Source: an uncultured Bacteroidales bacterium (GTDB lineage: Bacteria; Bacteroidota; Bacteroidia; Bacteroidales; CAIXZF01). Taken from it: a stretch of DNA of 46,495 bases. The stretch covers positions 1 to 46,495 of the forward strand of contig CAIXZF010000018.1 of assembly GCA_903923925.1 (NCBI GenBank), read 5' to 3'. The notes below the pieces were generated by a model. The model did not search any database. It saw only the letters and a list, made by a program, of their open reading frames with translations, and was not told the origin of the DNA. The position numbers and the translations under genes are program-made. This document shows, piece after piece, positions 17,100 through 25,419 of the stretch. The first letter of the stretch is position 1. Every line of letters begins with the position of its first letter.

Positions 17100-18188
17100 T
17101 TATCGCTTGATCATATTCAGAAATTCATCAAAAAGGAAATCCGTATCTGTAGGCCCGCTGGAAGCTTCAGGATGAAACTGCACCGAACAGAATGGCTTAT
17201 GGCTGTGCCGGATCCCTTCGTTAGTGCCATCATTCAGGTTTACAAACCAGGGATTCCAGTCGGCCGGAAGCGTACTCTGATCAATGGCATACCCATGATT
17301 TTGTGAAGTAATATAGGCCTTATTCGTCCCAAGCTGCAAAACTGGCTGGTTGTGGCTCCTGTGCCCATATTTCAGCTTATAGGTTGTTGCTCCCGATGCC
17401 AGCGCAAGAAGCTGATTTCCAAGGCAAATTCCGAAAATAGGTTTATCTTCCTGTATAGCCTGTTTCAGGTTTTCAATGGTTTTAGTACAGTGAACAGGAT
17501 TCCCAGGACCGTTTGATATAAGGATGCCATCGTATTCATCTTTTGAAAAGGGATAATCCCAGGGCACTCGTATTACTGTGGTATCCCGCTGCAGCAAACG
17601 GCGGATAATATTGTTCTTTACACCACAATCTACCAGAAGAATTCGTTTTGACCCCTTTCCATAAACAACTTTCTCCCTTACACAAAGCCGGGCAGCCAGG
17701 TTTTCCTTATCCGGATCGTAAAACGCAATATCATTGTTATCGACAATCAGCTTGCCTTTCATCGCTCCCTGCTCGCGTATCATATGTGTAAGGGCGCGGG
17801 TGTCTACATCGCACATGCCGGGGATATTATGCTCTTCCAGCCATTTACCAAGGCTTTTTGTAGCATTCCAATGGTTATACTGTTCTGAATAATCAGCAAC
17901 AATAAGTCCGCTGATCATCACTTTGTCTGATTCAAAATGTGTGTGAATGCCGTTTCTGATACTATCTTCGGGTACACCGTAATTGCCGATGAGGGGATAG
18001 GTAAGAACAAGGATTTGTCCGAAATATGAGGGATCAGAAAGGCTTTCGGGATAGCCTGTCATTGCAGTATTGAAGACAGTTTCGCCTGCAGCGGAAACTC
18101 TTGCACCAAAGGACTTGCCAGAGATGCTGCTGCCGTTATCAAGAACTAGGTTGATGCTCAAAGGATAAGAAGTTTTTTCAGATATCAT
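17100..18188 (-). CDS. carA: Carbamoyl-phosphate synthase small (glutaminase) subunit
   Basis: 362 residues. The N-terminal CarA domain includes LVLDNGSSISGKSFGA and GETVFNTAMTGYPESLSDPS. The class I glutamine amidotransferase domain has SNGPGNPVHC, FGICLGNQLLALA with the nucleophile Cys at about residue 253, and FCSVQFHPEASSGP with the His-x-Glu pair near residue 339. It supplies ammonia to CarB. ATG at 18188 gives the expected N-terminus. A -7-like element lies at 18325-18332 on the minus strand, leaving a leader of about 140 bases that could hold regulation, although I see no clear attenuator. Confidence 0.98.
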   Translation of the reverse strand: MISEKTSYPLSINLVLDNGSSISGKSFGARVSAAGETVFNTAMTGYPESLSDPSYFGQILVLTYPLIGNYGVPEDSIRNGIHTHFESDKVMISGLIVADYSEQYNHWNATKSLGKWLEEHNIPGMCDVDTRALTHMIREQGAMKGKLIVDNNDIAFYDPDKENLAARLCVREKVVYGKGSKRILLVDCGVKNNIIRRLLQRDTTVIRVPWDYPFSKDEYDGILISNGPGNPVHCTKTIENLKQAIQEDKPIFGICLGNQLLALASGATTYKLKYGHRSHNQPVLQLGTNKAYITSQNHGYAIDQSTLPADWNPWFVNLNDGTNEGIRHSHKPFCSVQFHPEASSGPTDTDFLFDEFLNMIKR

Positions 18189-18567
18189 CTATTTTTCATG
18201 TCCAATTATCTCAGTATTGTTCATTTCGACAATTGGGAGGCAAATGCTGAACAAGCCTTAATATCAGGAGTTTCTATTGCCGGGTAATCCAGCTTCTGAT
18301 TAGCTTATCCATAATTTATTTTTACAAATGTAAGCATATTGAAAAAACAATTCTCAATAAATAGGACTTCTTGCGGCATCCCTTATTTAAAGATAATGCT
18401 GGTGAAATATGATTTTGAACAATGATTACTCTCAGTAAGGTAGATTCTATATGCACAACTACCATGTAATGAAGATGAGTCAAGCAGACCTGGCTTAGTT
18501 TAGAATCCATCGTTGTATTAAGCTTATGTTAAACATGCTGTTTAGCAAATTTAAGATAAATTCTGTT
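18189..18567. other. Intergenic region between carA and the hybrid kinase gene
   Basis: This 379-base AT-rich stretch has no convincing gene. It holds a minus-strand TACATTTG at 18325-18332 that fits a Bacteroidota -7 element for carAB. The -33 box is weak: candidate TTG triplets lie 15 and 22 bases upstream. I see nothing else that I can support. Confidence 0.5.
18325..18332 (-). promoter_or_regulatory. Candidate -7 element for carAB
   Basis: The minus strand reads TACATTTG, matching TAnnTTTG, about 137 bases upstream of the carA start. No well-spaced -33 TTTG accompanies it, so this is a weak call. Confidence 0.35.
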
Positions 18568-20478
18568 TTAAACTGCTTCCAGCGACGGCAAACAAAAGCT
18601 AAAAGTGCTCCCTTTATCTTCTTCACTTTCCACCCAAATCTTTCCACCATTCTTCTCAACAAAATCCTTGCAAATAATAAGTCCGAGCCCTGTACTGGCT
18701 TCACCTTCTGCCCCTCTGCGGTTTGCATGCCCACTCAACTTGAATATCTTATCTGCGATCACTTTATTCATTCCGATACCACTATCCTTTACAGAAATAG
18801 TTACCATATTGTGTTCAGTTTGAGTAACAGAAATAACAATTGTCCCTCCTTTAACACTAAACTTAATAGCATTGGAAACAAAATTTCTCAATATTGAGCA
18901 AAACATATTCCTGTCAACATAAACCTCTGCTTTGTCGGGAATAGAAAAGCTGATCATTATTCCTTTTTTATTCGCCACATCAAAAACAGCCTTTAGTGCC
19001 GAATAAATCTCAGGGTCCAGAAAATAAATCGCTGGATCAAAATGCATTATTCCCCTTTGCATAGTCGACCACTCCAGCAGGTTTTCCAGTAAACGGTAAA
19101 GATTGTCGGCAGAATCCCTCAGATTAACATTAATTTTCTGAATATCTTCAGGACTAAAGGATGAATACTCATCCACCATCATTCGTGTAAAACCAAGAAA
19201 TGTATTGAATGGACTACGCAGATCATGTGCAATAATGCTGAAGAACTTATCCTTTTCTGCTATCACCTTCAGCAGTTCTTCATTTTTTTCGATAATCAAC
19301 AATTCTGCCAGTTTCCGGTCTGAAATGTCGCGAACAATCGCTATAACGCTTTCATTGCTTCCCGCCACCATTCTTGCCTCATAATCGCCAATTTTTCCTC
19401 CAGGTAAAGGAAGTTGGTATTCAAAAATCTGCAATTCACCGGTTATTAAAGCTAAATTTGATTTTTCCTCAACTAAATCTGCAAATTCAGGTGAAACAAG
19501 GTTACGGTTTCTTTTACCGATTATTGATTCTGCCTGGTAAGCAAGGCTTTCCAATGGGGCTTTGTAATTTAGGTATACCCCGTCTTTGCTGAGTTGAAAC
19601 ATCATATCCGGAATTGCTTCAAGCAGCGCCCGTGCATTATTTTCACTCTTTGCCAGTGTTGTATTCGCCCACTTAAGTTCTGAGATATCCTTGGCAGTAC
19701 CAAGTATTTTAATAGCTATACCTTCTTCGCTAACAAGTACATGACCTCTCGAATGGATATAACGTATAAACTTATCCGGCAAAATTATCCTGTAATCTAT
19801 TGAAAAAGGAATCTTGTGTGCTATGCTTTGTAATACCACATCCTTATACTGTTCAAGATCTTCAGGATGAATGCGGGTATCGATTTCAATCCTCAGAATA
19901 TCAATTCCTTTACTCACTGTTTCCTGTGAAATATCGAAAAGCCTGCACAATTCATCGCTCCATGAAACTTCGTTTGTAAGCAGATCCCACTCCCAGCTTC
20001 CCAGGTGGGCTATCAGCTGTGCTTCTGCAAGTCTGGCCTCACTTAACCTCAGATTTTCATAAGCCTTGTTACGTTCTGCCAATATAGCCAGGTCAAGTAT
20101 TGCTTTATTAATTGCAACAGGAAGCCGGCTGAGATGATTTTTTGAAACATAGTCTATTGCTCCTTTTTTCAAAAGCTCTACAGCCGTTTCTTCACCGATT
20201 GCGCCGGAAATACATATAAACGGGACTTCCGGACAAATCTCCTGTACATATTTAAGTGCTTCGGAAGCATTAAAGCCCGGAAGCATGTAATCCGACAAAA
20301 TCAAGTCGAATTTTTTGTCTGCAAGAGAAGCATAAAATGATGCCTTATCTGAAACCCATTTAAGCGATAGCTTAATCCCGGCATCCTCCAATACCTCCTT
20401 AACGAGGTCAACATCTTTGGGTGAATGTTCCAGATATAAAACGTGTATGGGCTCACCGCCATTAGAAATTTCATTCAT
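18568..20478 (-). CDS. Hybrid sensor: receiver-PAS-PAS-histidine kinase
   Basis: 636 residues without membrane segments, so cytoplasmic. Residues ~10-130 form a receiver domain with the phospho-acceptor Asp in DLILSDYMLPGF and the conserved Lys in DYVSKNHL. PAS domains follow at about 150-270 (AHLGSWEWDLLTNEVSWSDE) and 285-395 (ALLEAIPDMMFQLSKDGVYL). The HisKA motif is FFSIIAHDLRSPFNTFLGF at about 420. The ATPase domain has NAIKFS, DSGIGM and GLGLIICKDFVEKNGGKIW. A receiver placed before the sensor domains suggests it is itself phosphorylated by another kinase, possibly a phosphorelay input. Remnants of such a kinase and a receiver lie directly upstream (20487-20878). Signal and output are unknown. 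Confidence 0.92.
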   Translation of the reverse strand: MNEISNGGEPIHVLYLEHSPKDVDLVKEVLEDAGIKLSLKWVSDKASFYASLADKKFDLILSDYMLPGFNASEALKYVQEICPEVPFICISGAIGEETAVELLKKGAIDYVSKNHLSRLPVAINKAILDLAILAERNKAYENLRLSEARLAEAQLIAHLGSWEWDLLTNEVSWSDELCRLFDISQETVSKGIDILRIEIDTRIHPEDLEQYKDVVLQSIAHKIPFSIDYRIILPDKFIRYIHSRGHVLVSEEGIAIKILGTAKDISELKWANTTLAKSENNARALLEAIPDMMFQLSKDGVYLNYKAPLESLAYQAESIIGKRNRNLVSPEFADLVEEKSNLALITGELQIFEYQLPLPGGKIGDYEARMVAGSNESVIAIVRDISDRKLAELLIIEKNEELLKVIAEKDKFFSIIAHDLRSPFNTFLGFTRMMVDEYSSFSPEDIQKINVNLRDSADNLYRLLENLLEWSTMQRGIMHFDPAIYFLDPEIYSALKAVFDVANKKGIMISFSIPDKAEVYVDRNMFCSILRNFVSNAIKFSVKGGTIVISVTQTEHNMVTISVKDSGIGMNKVIADKIFKLSGHANRRGAEGEASTGLGLIICKDFVEKNGGKIWVESEEDKGSTFSFCLPSLEAV

Positions 20479-20486
20479 GCTATTTA

Positions 20487-20745
20487 TTATTTAAATGGTC
20501 GTTCATTAATTAATGCCCAGAACCCGCCTATAAGCTTAATTGCTTCAACAAATTCTTTAAAATCAACTGGTTTTACCACATATGCATTAGCTCCGAGCGA
20601 ATACGACTGAATTAGATCGCTTTCTTCTCTTGAAGATGTAAGCATTATTACCGGCTGCATCTTTAATACCGGGTCGGTTTTAATTACTTTAAGTACCTCA
20701 ATTCCTCGGATTGTCCTCAGCAAGTAAAATCGTTTTAATTTCCAT
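20487..20745 (-). pseudogene. Single-domain response regulator, internally deleted and frameshifted
   Basis: An ATG at 20745 begins MEIKTILLAEDNPRN, the start of an Rcp1-like receiver with the acidic pair, but it meets TGA after 15 codons. In the next frame the text continues GIEVLKVIKTDPVLKMQPVI, then MLTSSREESDLIQSYSLGAN and YVVKPVDFKEFVEAIKLIGG, which is the second half of the same kind of domain with its Thr/Ser and Lys. Roughly 50 residues between EDNP and GIEVL, including the phospho-acceptor Asp, are absent. The gene is therefore a relic, 8 bases upstream of the hybrid kinase. A shortened protein from TTG or CTG at about 20723 could be made but could not be phosphorylated. Confidence 0.75.
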
Positions 20746-20798
20746 TTTACATATTCTTTATGGCCATTTCAATGGTCGTTTCCCGTTTCCCGAAACAA

Positions 20799-20818
20799 GG
20801 TCATGTCTTGGCATGACC
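20799..20818. repeat. Short inverted repeat between kinase relics
   Basis: GGTCATG at 20799-20805 and CATGACC at 20812-20818 form a perfect 7-bp stem with a 6-base loop (TCTTGG). It lies between the response-regulator relic and the kinase C-terminal relic. No T-tract follows, so a terminator role is not supported. Confidence 0.4.
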
Positions 20819-20824
20819 CTGGCT

Positions 20825-20878
20825 TTATCTTTTTGGTAAGGTGAAAAAGAAGGTTGCTCCTTGATTTGGCATTGCCCC
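20825..20878 (-). pseudogene. C-terminal remnant of a histidine kinase
   Basis: Reading the minus strand into a TAA at 20825-20827 gives GAMPNQGATFFFTLPKR, which strongly resembles the end of a HATPase_c domain (usual form GxGATFFFTLPK). Nothing upstream in that frame resembles the rest of a kinase, and the helicase gene begins at 20932 on the other strand. This is probably the stub left after deletion of a kinase gene that once stood ahead of the response-regulator relic. The short length makes chance possible, but position and order favour a relic. Confidence 0.55.
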
Positions 20879-20931
20879 TTGCTCTTTCAAGTTTAAATTG
20901 TCTACTTTTACTGAAATACAAAAAGCAGAAA

Positions 20932-22242
20932 ATGGTTCAGAGAATACTGGAGAATTTAAAAATTGATACTTTAAACAGCATGCAGCTGTCAGTTATTGAG
21001 GCTGCTACAGCTGAAACCGACATTTTGTTGCTTTCGCCAACTGGTTCTGGCAAAACCCTAGGATATCTTTTGCCGGTTTTACATCGGTTTAACCCTGAAA
21101 TCAAAGATGTACAGGCCATGATCCTAGTTCCTTCAAGGGAGCTGGGACTGCAGGTTGAACGTGTTTTCAGGCAGATGAATACAGGGTTTAAGGTGAATTG
21201 CTGTTACGGTGGCCATTCAACAAAAATGGAGAAAAAGAACTTCTCTGATCCACCTGCATTGCTCATTGGTACCCCCGGAAGAATTGCCTATCATATCCGT
21301 GCCGATAATTTTAACACAAAAACTATAGCAACATTGATTCTCGACGAATTTGACAAATCACTGGAATTCGGATTCAAAGAAGATATGTCGTTTATAATTT
21401 CAAACTTAAAAAAACTCAACAAACGCATTCTGACATCTGCTACAAGTATGGCAGAAATTCCTGCATTTACAGGCGTTACAAAACTCAAAGAGCTCAATTT
21501 CCTGGACAGCACTTCGCCAGTGGCAATAAGTTTAAAGGTGAAATACCTGCGATCGCCGGATCATGATAAAACGCAAATACTGTTTGCCCTGATTTGTGCC
21601 TTGAATAACAAATCAACACTGGTTTTCTGCAACCACAGAGATGCAGTAGAACGACTGTTTATCCTGTTAACAGAAAACACACTCGCAGCAGGTATCTATC
21701 ATGGAGGGATGGAACAGGAAGAACGTGAAAGAGAGCTGATTAAGTTCCGGAATGGCAGTCACCGCGTTCTTATTACCACCGATCTTGCTTCGCGCGGGCT
21801 CGATATACCCGAAGTTGAGGCAGTAATCCATTATCAGCTGCCGCTTACAAAGGATGTTTTCACACACAGAAACGGGCGAACTGCCAGGATGAATGCCATT
21901 GGAACTGCATATCTTCTATTGTCTGCTACCGATCATTTACCACCTTTTATGGATGAAACACCCGAAGAAGAAATCCTGCCCGGAAGCATTCAGATTCCAG
22001 AAACATCACCATGGCGAACAGTATATATAGGGGCAGGAAGAAAGGATAAAATCAGCAAAATGGATATTGTTGGCATGCTCTCGCAGAAAGGTAATCTTTC
22101 CAGGGAAGAGCTTGGCCTTGTCGATGTACTCGATCATTCCGCTTATGCCGCTGTGAGCAGTAAGAAAGTCGATACTGTTCTGAGACTAGTCAGGAATGAA
22201 AAAATTAAAAACAAAAAAATTAAAATCGAAATTTCAAAATAG
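20932..22242 (+). CDS. DEAD-box-type RNA helicase with DbpA-like C-terminal domain
   Basis: 436 residues from the ATG at 20932 (MVQRILENL). The longer frame to 20854 runs over the kinase relic. Motifs in order are the Q-motif region (LNSMQLSVIEAA), motif I SPTGSGKT, Ia PSRELGLQV, GG/TPGR as GTPGRI, motif II DEFD, motif III SAT, YHGGMEQEER, motif V TTDLASRGLDIP and motif VI HRNGRTARM. Residues ~370-436 (AGRKDKISKMDIVGMLSQKG) fit the DbpA RNA-binding domain, which targets 23S rRNA hairpin 92 during 50S assembly in E. coli. The DEFD variant of motif II keeps the essential first Asp and Glu. A role in ribosome assembly is inferred. Confidence 0.92.
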   Translation: MVQRILENLKIDTLNSMQLSVIEAATAETDILLLSPTGSGKTLGYLLPVLHRFNPEIKDVQAMILVPSRELGLQVERVFRQMNTGFKVNCCYGGHSTKMEKKNFSDPPALLIGTPGRIAYHIRADNFNTKTIATLILDEFDKSLEFGFKEDMSFIISNLKKLNKRILTSATSMAEIPAFTGVTKLKELNFLDSTSPVAISLKVKYLRSPDHDKTQILFALICALNNKSTLVFCNHRDAVERLFILLTENTLAAGIYHGGMEQEERERELIKFRNGSHRVLITTDLASRGLDIPEVEAVIHYQLPLTKDVFTHRNGRTARMNAIGTAYLLLSATDHLPPFMDETPEEEILPGSIQIPETSPWRTVYIGAGRKDKISKMDIVGMLSQKGNLSREELGLVDVLDHSAYAAVSSKKVDTVLRLVRNEKIKNKKIKIEISK

Positions 22243-22266
22243 TAAATATCACTGATTGTTCTTTTC

Positions 22267-22321
22267 ACTTATTGCGCATTTATTGCGCACTTATTGCGCA
22301 CTTATTGCGCCTTCATTGCGC
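22267..22321. repeat. Five tandem 11-bp repeats
   Basis: The unit ACTTATTGCGC is repeated five times without gaps (22267-22277, 22278-22288, 22289-22299, 22300-22310, 22311-22321). The second has ATTT and the fifth CTTC at the left end, and a partial degenerate copy (TCATCGCG) follows. It lies 24 bases after the helicase stop and 87 bases before the next gene. The TTGCGC core is constant in all five. Confidence 0.9.
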
Positions 22322-22408
22322 TCATCGCGTTAATTTTTTTTAAAGAAATCGGAACAATATTCCGCTGTCATTGTTAATGTTACGTATTTACGTTTAAATT
22401 ATATCGCC

Positions 22409-24424
22409 ATGACGAGACTATTTACACACATCAACTTGCTATGTTGTTTGTTTTTCATTTCAACAAATATCCAGGCGCAATACTGTCCCTCAGGATCGAA
22501 TAGCTCCAATGGATATATCTCCCATGTCCAATTTGACTCGATTAACAATTCAAGTTTTTTTATTGCAGGCGGATATTCTGATTACTCGAATATCAGCGAT
22601 TCTATGTATGCCTCAGAAACTGAGGAAGTAGTAATAACAAACGGAAATTCCTCCTTTCCTGCAAGTTGCGGTGTATGGGTCGACTGGAACCAAAATGGTG
22701 ATTTTACGGATGAGGATGCGATTGTTATTACAGGTGGACCTGAGGTTTTTATTGCATTTATTACAGCACCAGCTAATTTAACACCAGGAAATGCCCGAAT
22801 GCGAATTGTGATAAACAATAATACTTTAGCTGAACCCTGTGGCACGGAGCATTCAGGTGAAACTGAGGATTATACCCTTAATTTAAGGCAACCAATTCAT
22901 CATGAAGTAGAGATTATCGATTATTCAACGAATCATATTGCCGCTTCGTATCCCCAAAATTTTTATCCGGAAATTACGGTTTACAATGTTGGAAACCAGA
23001 TAGAGCCCTATACTCCCGTAACATTTAAATTTAACAATACAATAATACTGAATGATACTATTTTCGACACCTTATACCCCGATAATATTTTTCATTTTGA
23101 ATTCACAAATTTTATTCCGCTAAATTCCTGCGGCATTTATCCAATTAAAATATATACTACTATACCGTATGTAAACGATTTGGATTATGACAATGATACC
23201 GTGATTACTAATTTTACTGCTTCAAAGTATTTATCAGTAAGTACAGCTGGTGATATTTCATCCAAGGTTTCTTTAGTTGCAGGAGATGGAATACTGTTTT
23301 CGAATTTGGCATATACTGGTGATGCAAATACAATAGGAACTTTTAATGCAGAATGTGCTGATTTTGGATTCGATTCCGGACTGATACTGGGAACCGGATT
23401 TGTTAGCAATGCAGTCGGGCCAAATAACAACACTGCTGCAGGAACTGTCTTTGGAATACCTGGTGATTCGCTTATTTCGTCAATAGCTGCTGCTGCTACT
23501 TTCGATGCTGCCAGCCTGGAATTCGACATTACACCAATGTTTGACACCCTAAAGCTTAGCTATATATTCGGATCTGAAGAATATCCGGAGTTCATCGGAC
23601 AGAACAATGATGCAGTCGGAATTTTTGTCAGCGGTCCAAATCCGGATAGTGGCAGCTACGAGAATAGAAACATTGCGCTGGTTCCCGGAACACTTAATAC
23701 CCCTGTTTCAGTGAATACGATAAACTACGGTTTCGACAATGCGGGAGCCTGCATGAATTGCGAATTCTATGTAAAAAATTACGGCAACACGATTCAACTC
23801 GACTCTTACACAAGCCCATTGACTGCAAGCGTCCCGACAGTTCCGGGGGCATCTTATCATGTTAAAATTGCCATCGCTGATGCTTCAGACGGCAACAGAG
23901 ATTCAGACGTTTTCTTACGTTCAGGAAGTTTGACAAGTCCACACGGGAATGTCTCACTTACGGGTTTTATTCAATATGATAATTCAGCTGAAACAAGAAT
24001 GCATGGTGTAACAGTAAAGTTAAAACATAACGACAGCATTATTGCACAGATGGTTTCCAATCAGAACGGGCAGTATATGTTTTCTGATATTCCTGCCGGG
24101 AATTACACGCTTCAGGCAGAAACAACTGCTGCCTGGGGTGGCGTAAATGCTGCTGACGGGCTTATGATACTGAAACATTTTGTAGGCGCTGTTGCATTAA
24201 GCGGACTGGCATTAAAGGCTGCAGATGTAAATGGCGATCAAACAATTAACTCAACAGATGCCCTGATTGTTGTTAAACGTTTCGCCGGACTGATCACTGA
24301 ATTTCCTATACACAAGAATTGGGTTTTTGAAAATCCGGCAGTAAGCCTAACAAATTCAGGCTTAAGCATCCACTATATTAAAGGCCTTTGTTACGGAGAT
24401 ACAAACAAGTCGTATATCCCATAA
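22409..24424 (+). CDS. Secreted GEVED / choice-of-anchor-L / dockerin-like protein
   Basis: 671 residues with a signal peptide (LLCCLFFISTNIQAQ). Residues ~25-165 form a GEVED domain (CGVWVDWNQNGDFTDEDAIV, then SGETEDYTLNL). A CARDB-like strand region follows. Residues ~290-510 fit choice-of-anchor L (GFDSGLILGTGFVSN, YIFGSEEYPEFIGQNNDAVG, DSDVFLRSGSL). Next comes a carboxypeptidase-regulatory-like domain (GVTVKLKHND to GNYTLQAE), and finally a dockerin-like segment with two calcium-loop helices (NAADGLMILKHFVG and DVNGDQTINSTDALIVVKRF). It ends abruptly at YGDTNKSYIP, where related proteins usually continue into more sequence and a sorting domain. I see none here, so how it would be surface-held is open. 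Probably an adhesin or structural surface protein. Confidence 0.8.
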   Translation: MTRLFTHINLLCCLFFISTNIQAQYCPSGSNSSNGYISHVQFDSINNSSFFIAGGYSDYSNISDSMYASETEEVVITNGNSSFPASCGVWVDWNQNGDFTDEDAIVITGGPEVFIAFITAPANLTPGNARMRIVINNNTLAEPCGTEHSGETEDYTLNLRQPIHHEVEIIDYSTNHIAASYPQNFYPEITVYNVGNQIEPYTPVTFKFNNTIILNDTIFDTLYPDNIFHFEFTNFIPLNSCGIYPIKIYTTIPYVNDLDYDNDTVITNFTASKYLSVSTAGDISSKVSLVAGDGILFSNLAYTGDANTIGTFNAECADFGFDSGLILGTGFVSNAVGPNNNTAAGTVFGIPGDSLISSIAAAATFDAASLEFDITPMFDTLKLSYIFGSEEYPEFIGQNNDAVGIFVSGPNPDSGSYENRNIALVPGTLNTPVSVNTINYGFDNAGACMNCEFYVKNYGNTIQLDSYTSPLTASVPTVPGASYHVKIAIADASDGNRDSDVFLRSGSLTSPHGNVSLTGFIQYDNSAETRMHGVTVKLKHNDSIIAQMVSNQNGQYMFSDIPAGNYTLQAETTAAWGGVNAADGLMILKHFVGAVALSGLALKAADVNGDQTINSTDALIVVKRFAGLITEFPIHKNWVFENPAVSLTNSGLSIHYIKGLCYGDTNKSYIP

Positions 24425-24427
24425 ATA

Positions 24428-24459
24428 TTTACTGAGATCCGGGAATTCGGTTATATTTG
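24428..24459 (+). promoter_or_regulatory. Candidate promoter for the cyclophilin gene
   Basis: TATATTTG at 24452-24459 matches the TAnnTTTG -7 element, with a TTTA about 20 bases upstream in the -33 position. The gene starts at 24487, giving a leader of about 20 bases. Confidence 0.45.
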
Positions 24460-24486
24460 TGGTAAAGAAACCTAATTCTCATTCTT

Positions 24487-25308
24487 ATGAAGAAAATCTA
24501 CAGATTCAGCATTATACTTTGCCTGGTATTTTTAATGAAAACCGGCAATTCCCAGACTCAGGTAACTTTTTATACCAGTTTTGGCAATTTTGTGGTTGAA
24601 ACCTATGATACCTTAATGCCTATAACAGCGGGAAACTTTCTGGATCTGGTAACAGCAAAATTTTACGACCATGTGCAATTCCACAGGATAGTGCATAATT
24701 TCGTTGTGCAGGGTGGTGACCCTTCAGGTACAGGTAGCGGTGGCCCGGGTTATACAATTCCCGATGAATTCAGCCCCTATACCAGTAATGTGCAAAAGGC
24801 TCTCGGCATGGCCAATGCCGGTCCGAATACCGGCGGCAGCCAGTTCTTCATCAACCTGGTGAACAATACCTACCTTAATCCAAACTATCCCTGTTTCGGA
24901 ATTGTAGTTACTGATTTCAGTGTAGTACAAACTATTGGACAGGTTGCAGTTAATGCCAGCAATCATCCCCTGGTAAACGTTTATATGGACAGCCTCAGGG
25001 TAACTTACTGGTCGCCTGCAGCAATTGCAGAACATCCGGATCAAAGCATGAAGCTCTCTGTTTTCCCGAATCCTGTAACTGTAAACAGTCACATTCAGAT
25101 AAATATCAAATCCAGAAAAATTGTACAGCTTTCGATAATCAACCAGGATGGCCTTGAACTTTATTGTGGGAATAGAGAACTTCTGAATGGGTTTAACACT
25201 ATCACATTCAACGAAATTCTCAAGCAAAAATTAGCAGCTGGAATGTACTTTCTAATCGTTAAAGACGGCAATTCAACTTCGAGACAAAAGTTTATTGTTG
25301 CCAATTAG
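24487..25308 (+). CDS. Secreted cyclophilin-type peptidyl-prolyl isomerase with T9SS sorting domain
   Basis: 273 residues. An N-terminal signal (FSIILCLVFLMKTGNSQ) is followed by a cyclophilin domain at about 23-180 with FHRIVHNFVVQGGDPSGTGS (catalytic Arg in FHR), GYTIPDEF, LGMANAGPNTGGSQFFINL and FGIVV, the core active-site motifs. Residues ~195-273 form a type A T9SS sorting domain: MKLSVFPNPV, then LSIINQDGLELYCG, then LAAGMYFLIVKDG and a final KFIVAN. Most bacterial cyclophilins act in cytoplasm or periplasm, whereas this one should be exported across the outer membrane. Its substrate is unknown. It follows the GEVED gene by 62 bases with its own candidate promoter. Confidence 0.92.
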   Translation: MKKIYRFSIILCLVFLMKTGNSQTQVTFYTSFGNFVVETYDTLMPITAGNFLDLVTAKFYDHVQFHRIVHNFVVQGGDPSGTGSGGPGYTIPDEFSPYTSNVQKALGMANAGPNTGGSQFFINLVNNTYLNPNYPCFGIVVTDFSVVQTIGQVAVNASNHPLVNVYMDSLRVTYWSPAAIAEHPDQSMKLSVFPNPVTVNSHIQINIKSRKIVQLSIINQDGLELYCGNRELLNGFNTITFNEILKQKLAAGMYFLIVKDGNSTSRQKFIVAN

Positions 25309-25367
25309 GTCTTATCACGGCCCCAAAGTGACTTTTATTTTCTGGGTTATCATGTCTATAAATATGA

Positions 25368-25383
25368 TATCCCTAAAGGGATA
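25368..25383. repeat. Short palindrome between convergent genes
   Basis: TATCCCT at 25368-25374 pairs with AGGGATA at 25377-25383 around a 2-base centre. It lies between the convergent cyclophilin (ends 25308) and glycosyltransferase (ends 25420) genes, so it could act in 3' end formation on either strand. The evidence is positional only. Confidence 0.35.
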
Positions 25384-25419
25384 GATATTGTTTTGGGGAA
25401 GTTATTTTTACAATTCTCC

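Noticed and set aside
20799..20818. Intrinsic terminator at the GGTCATG/CATGACC hairpin
   Set aside because: No T-run follows on either strand, and the stem is only 7 bp.
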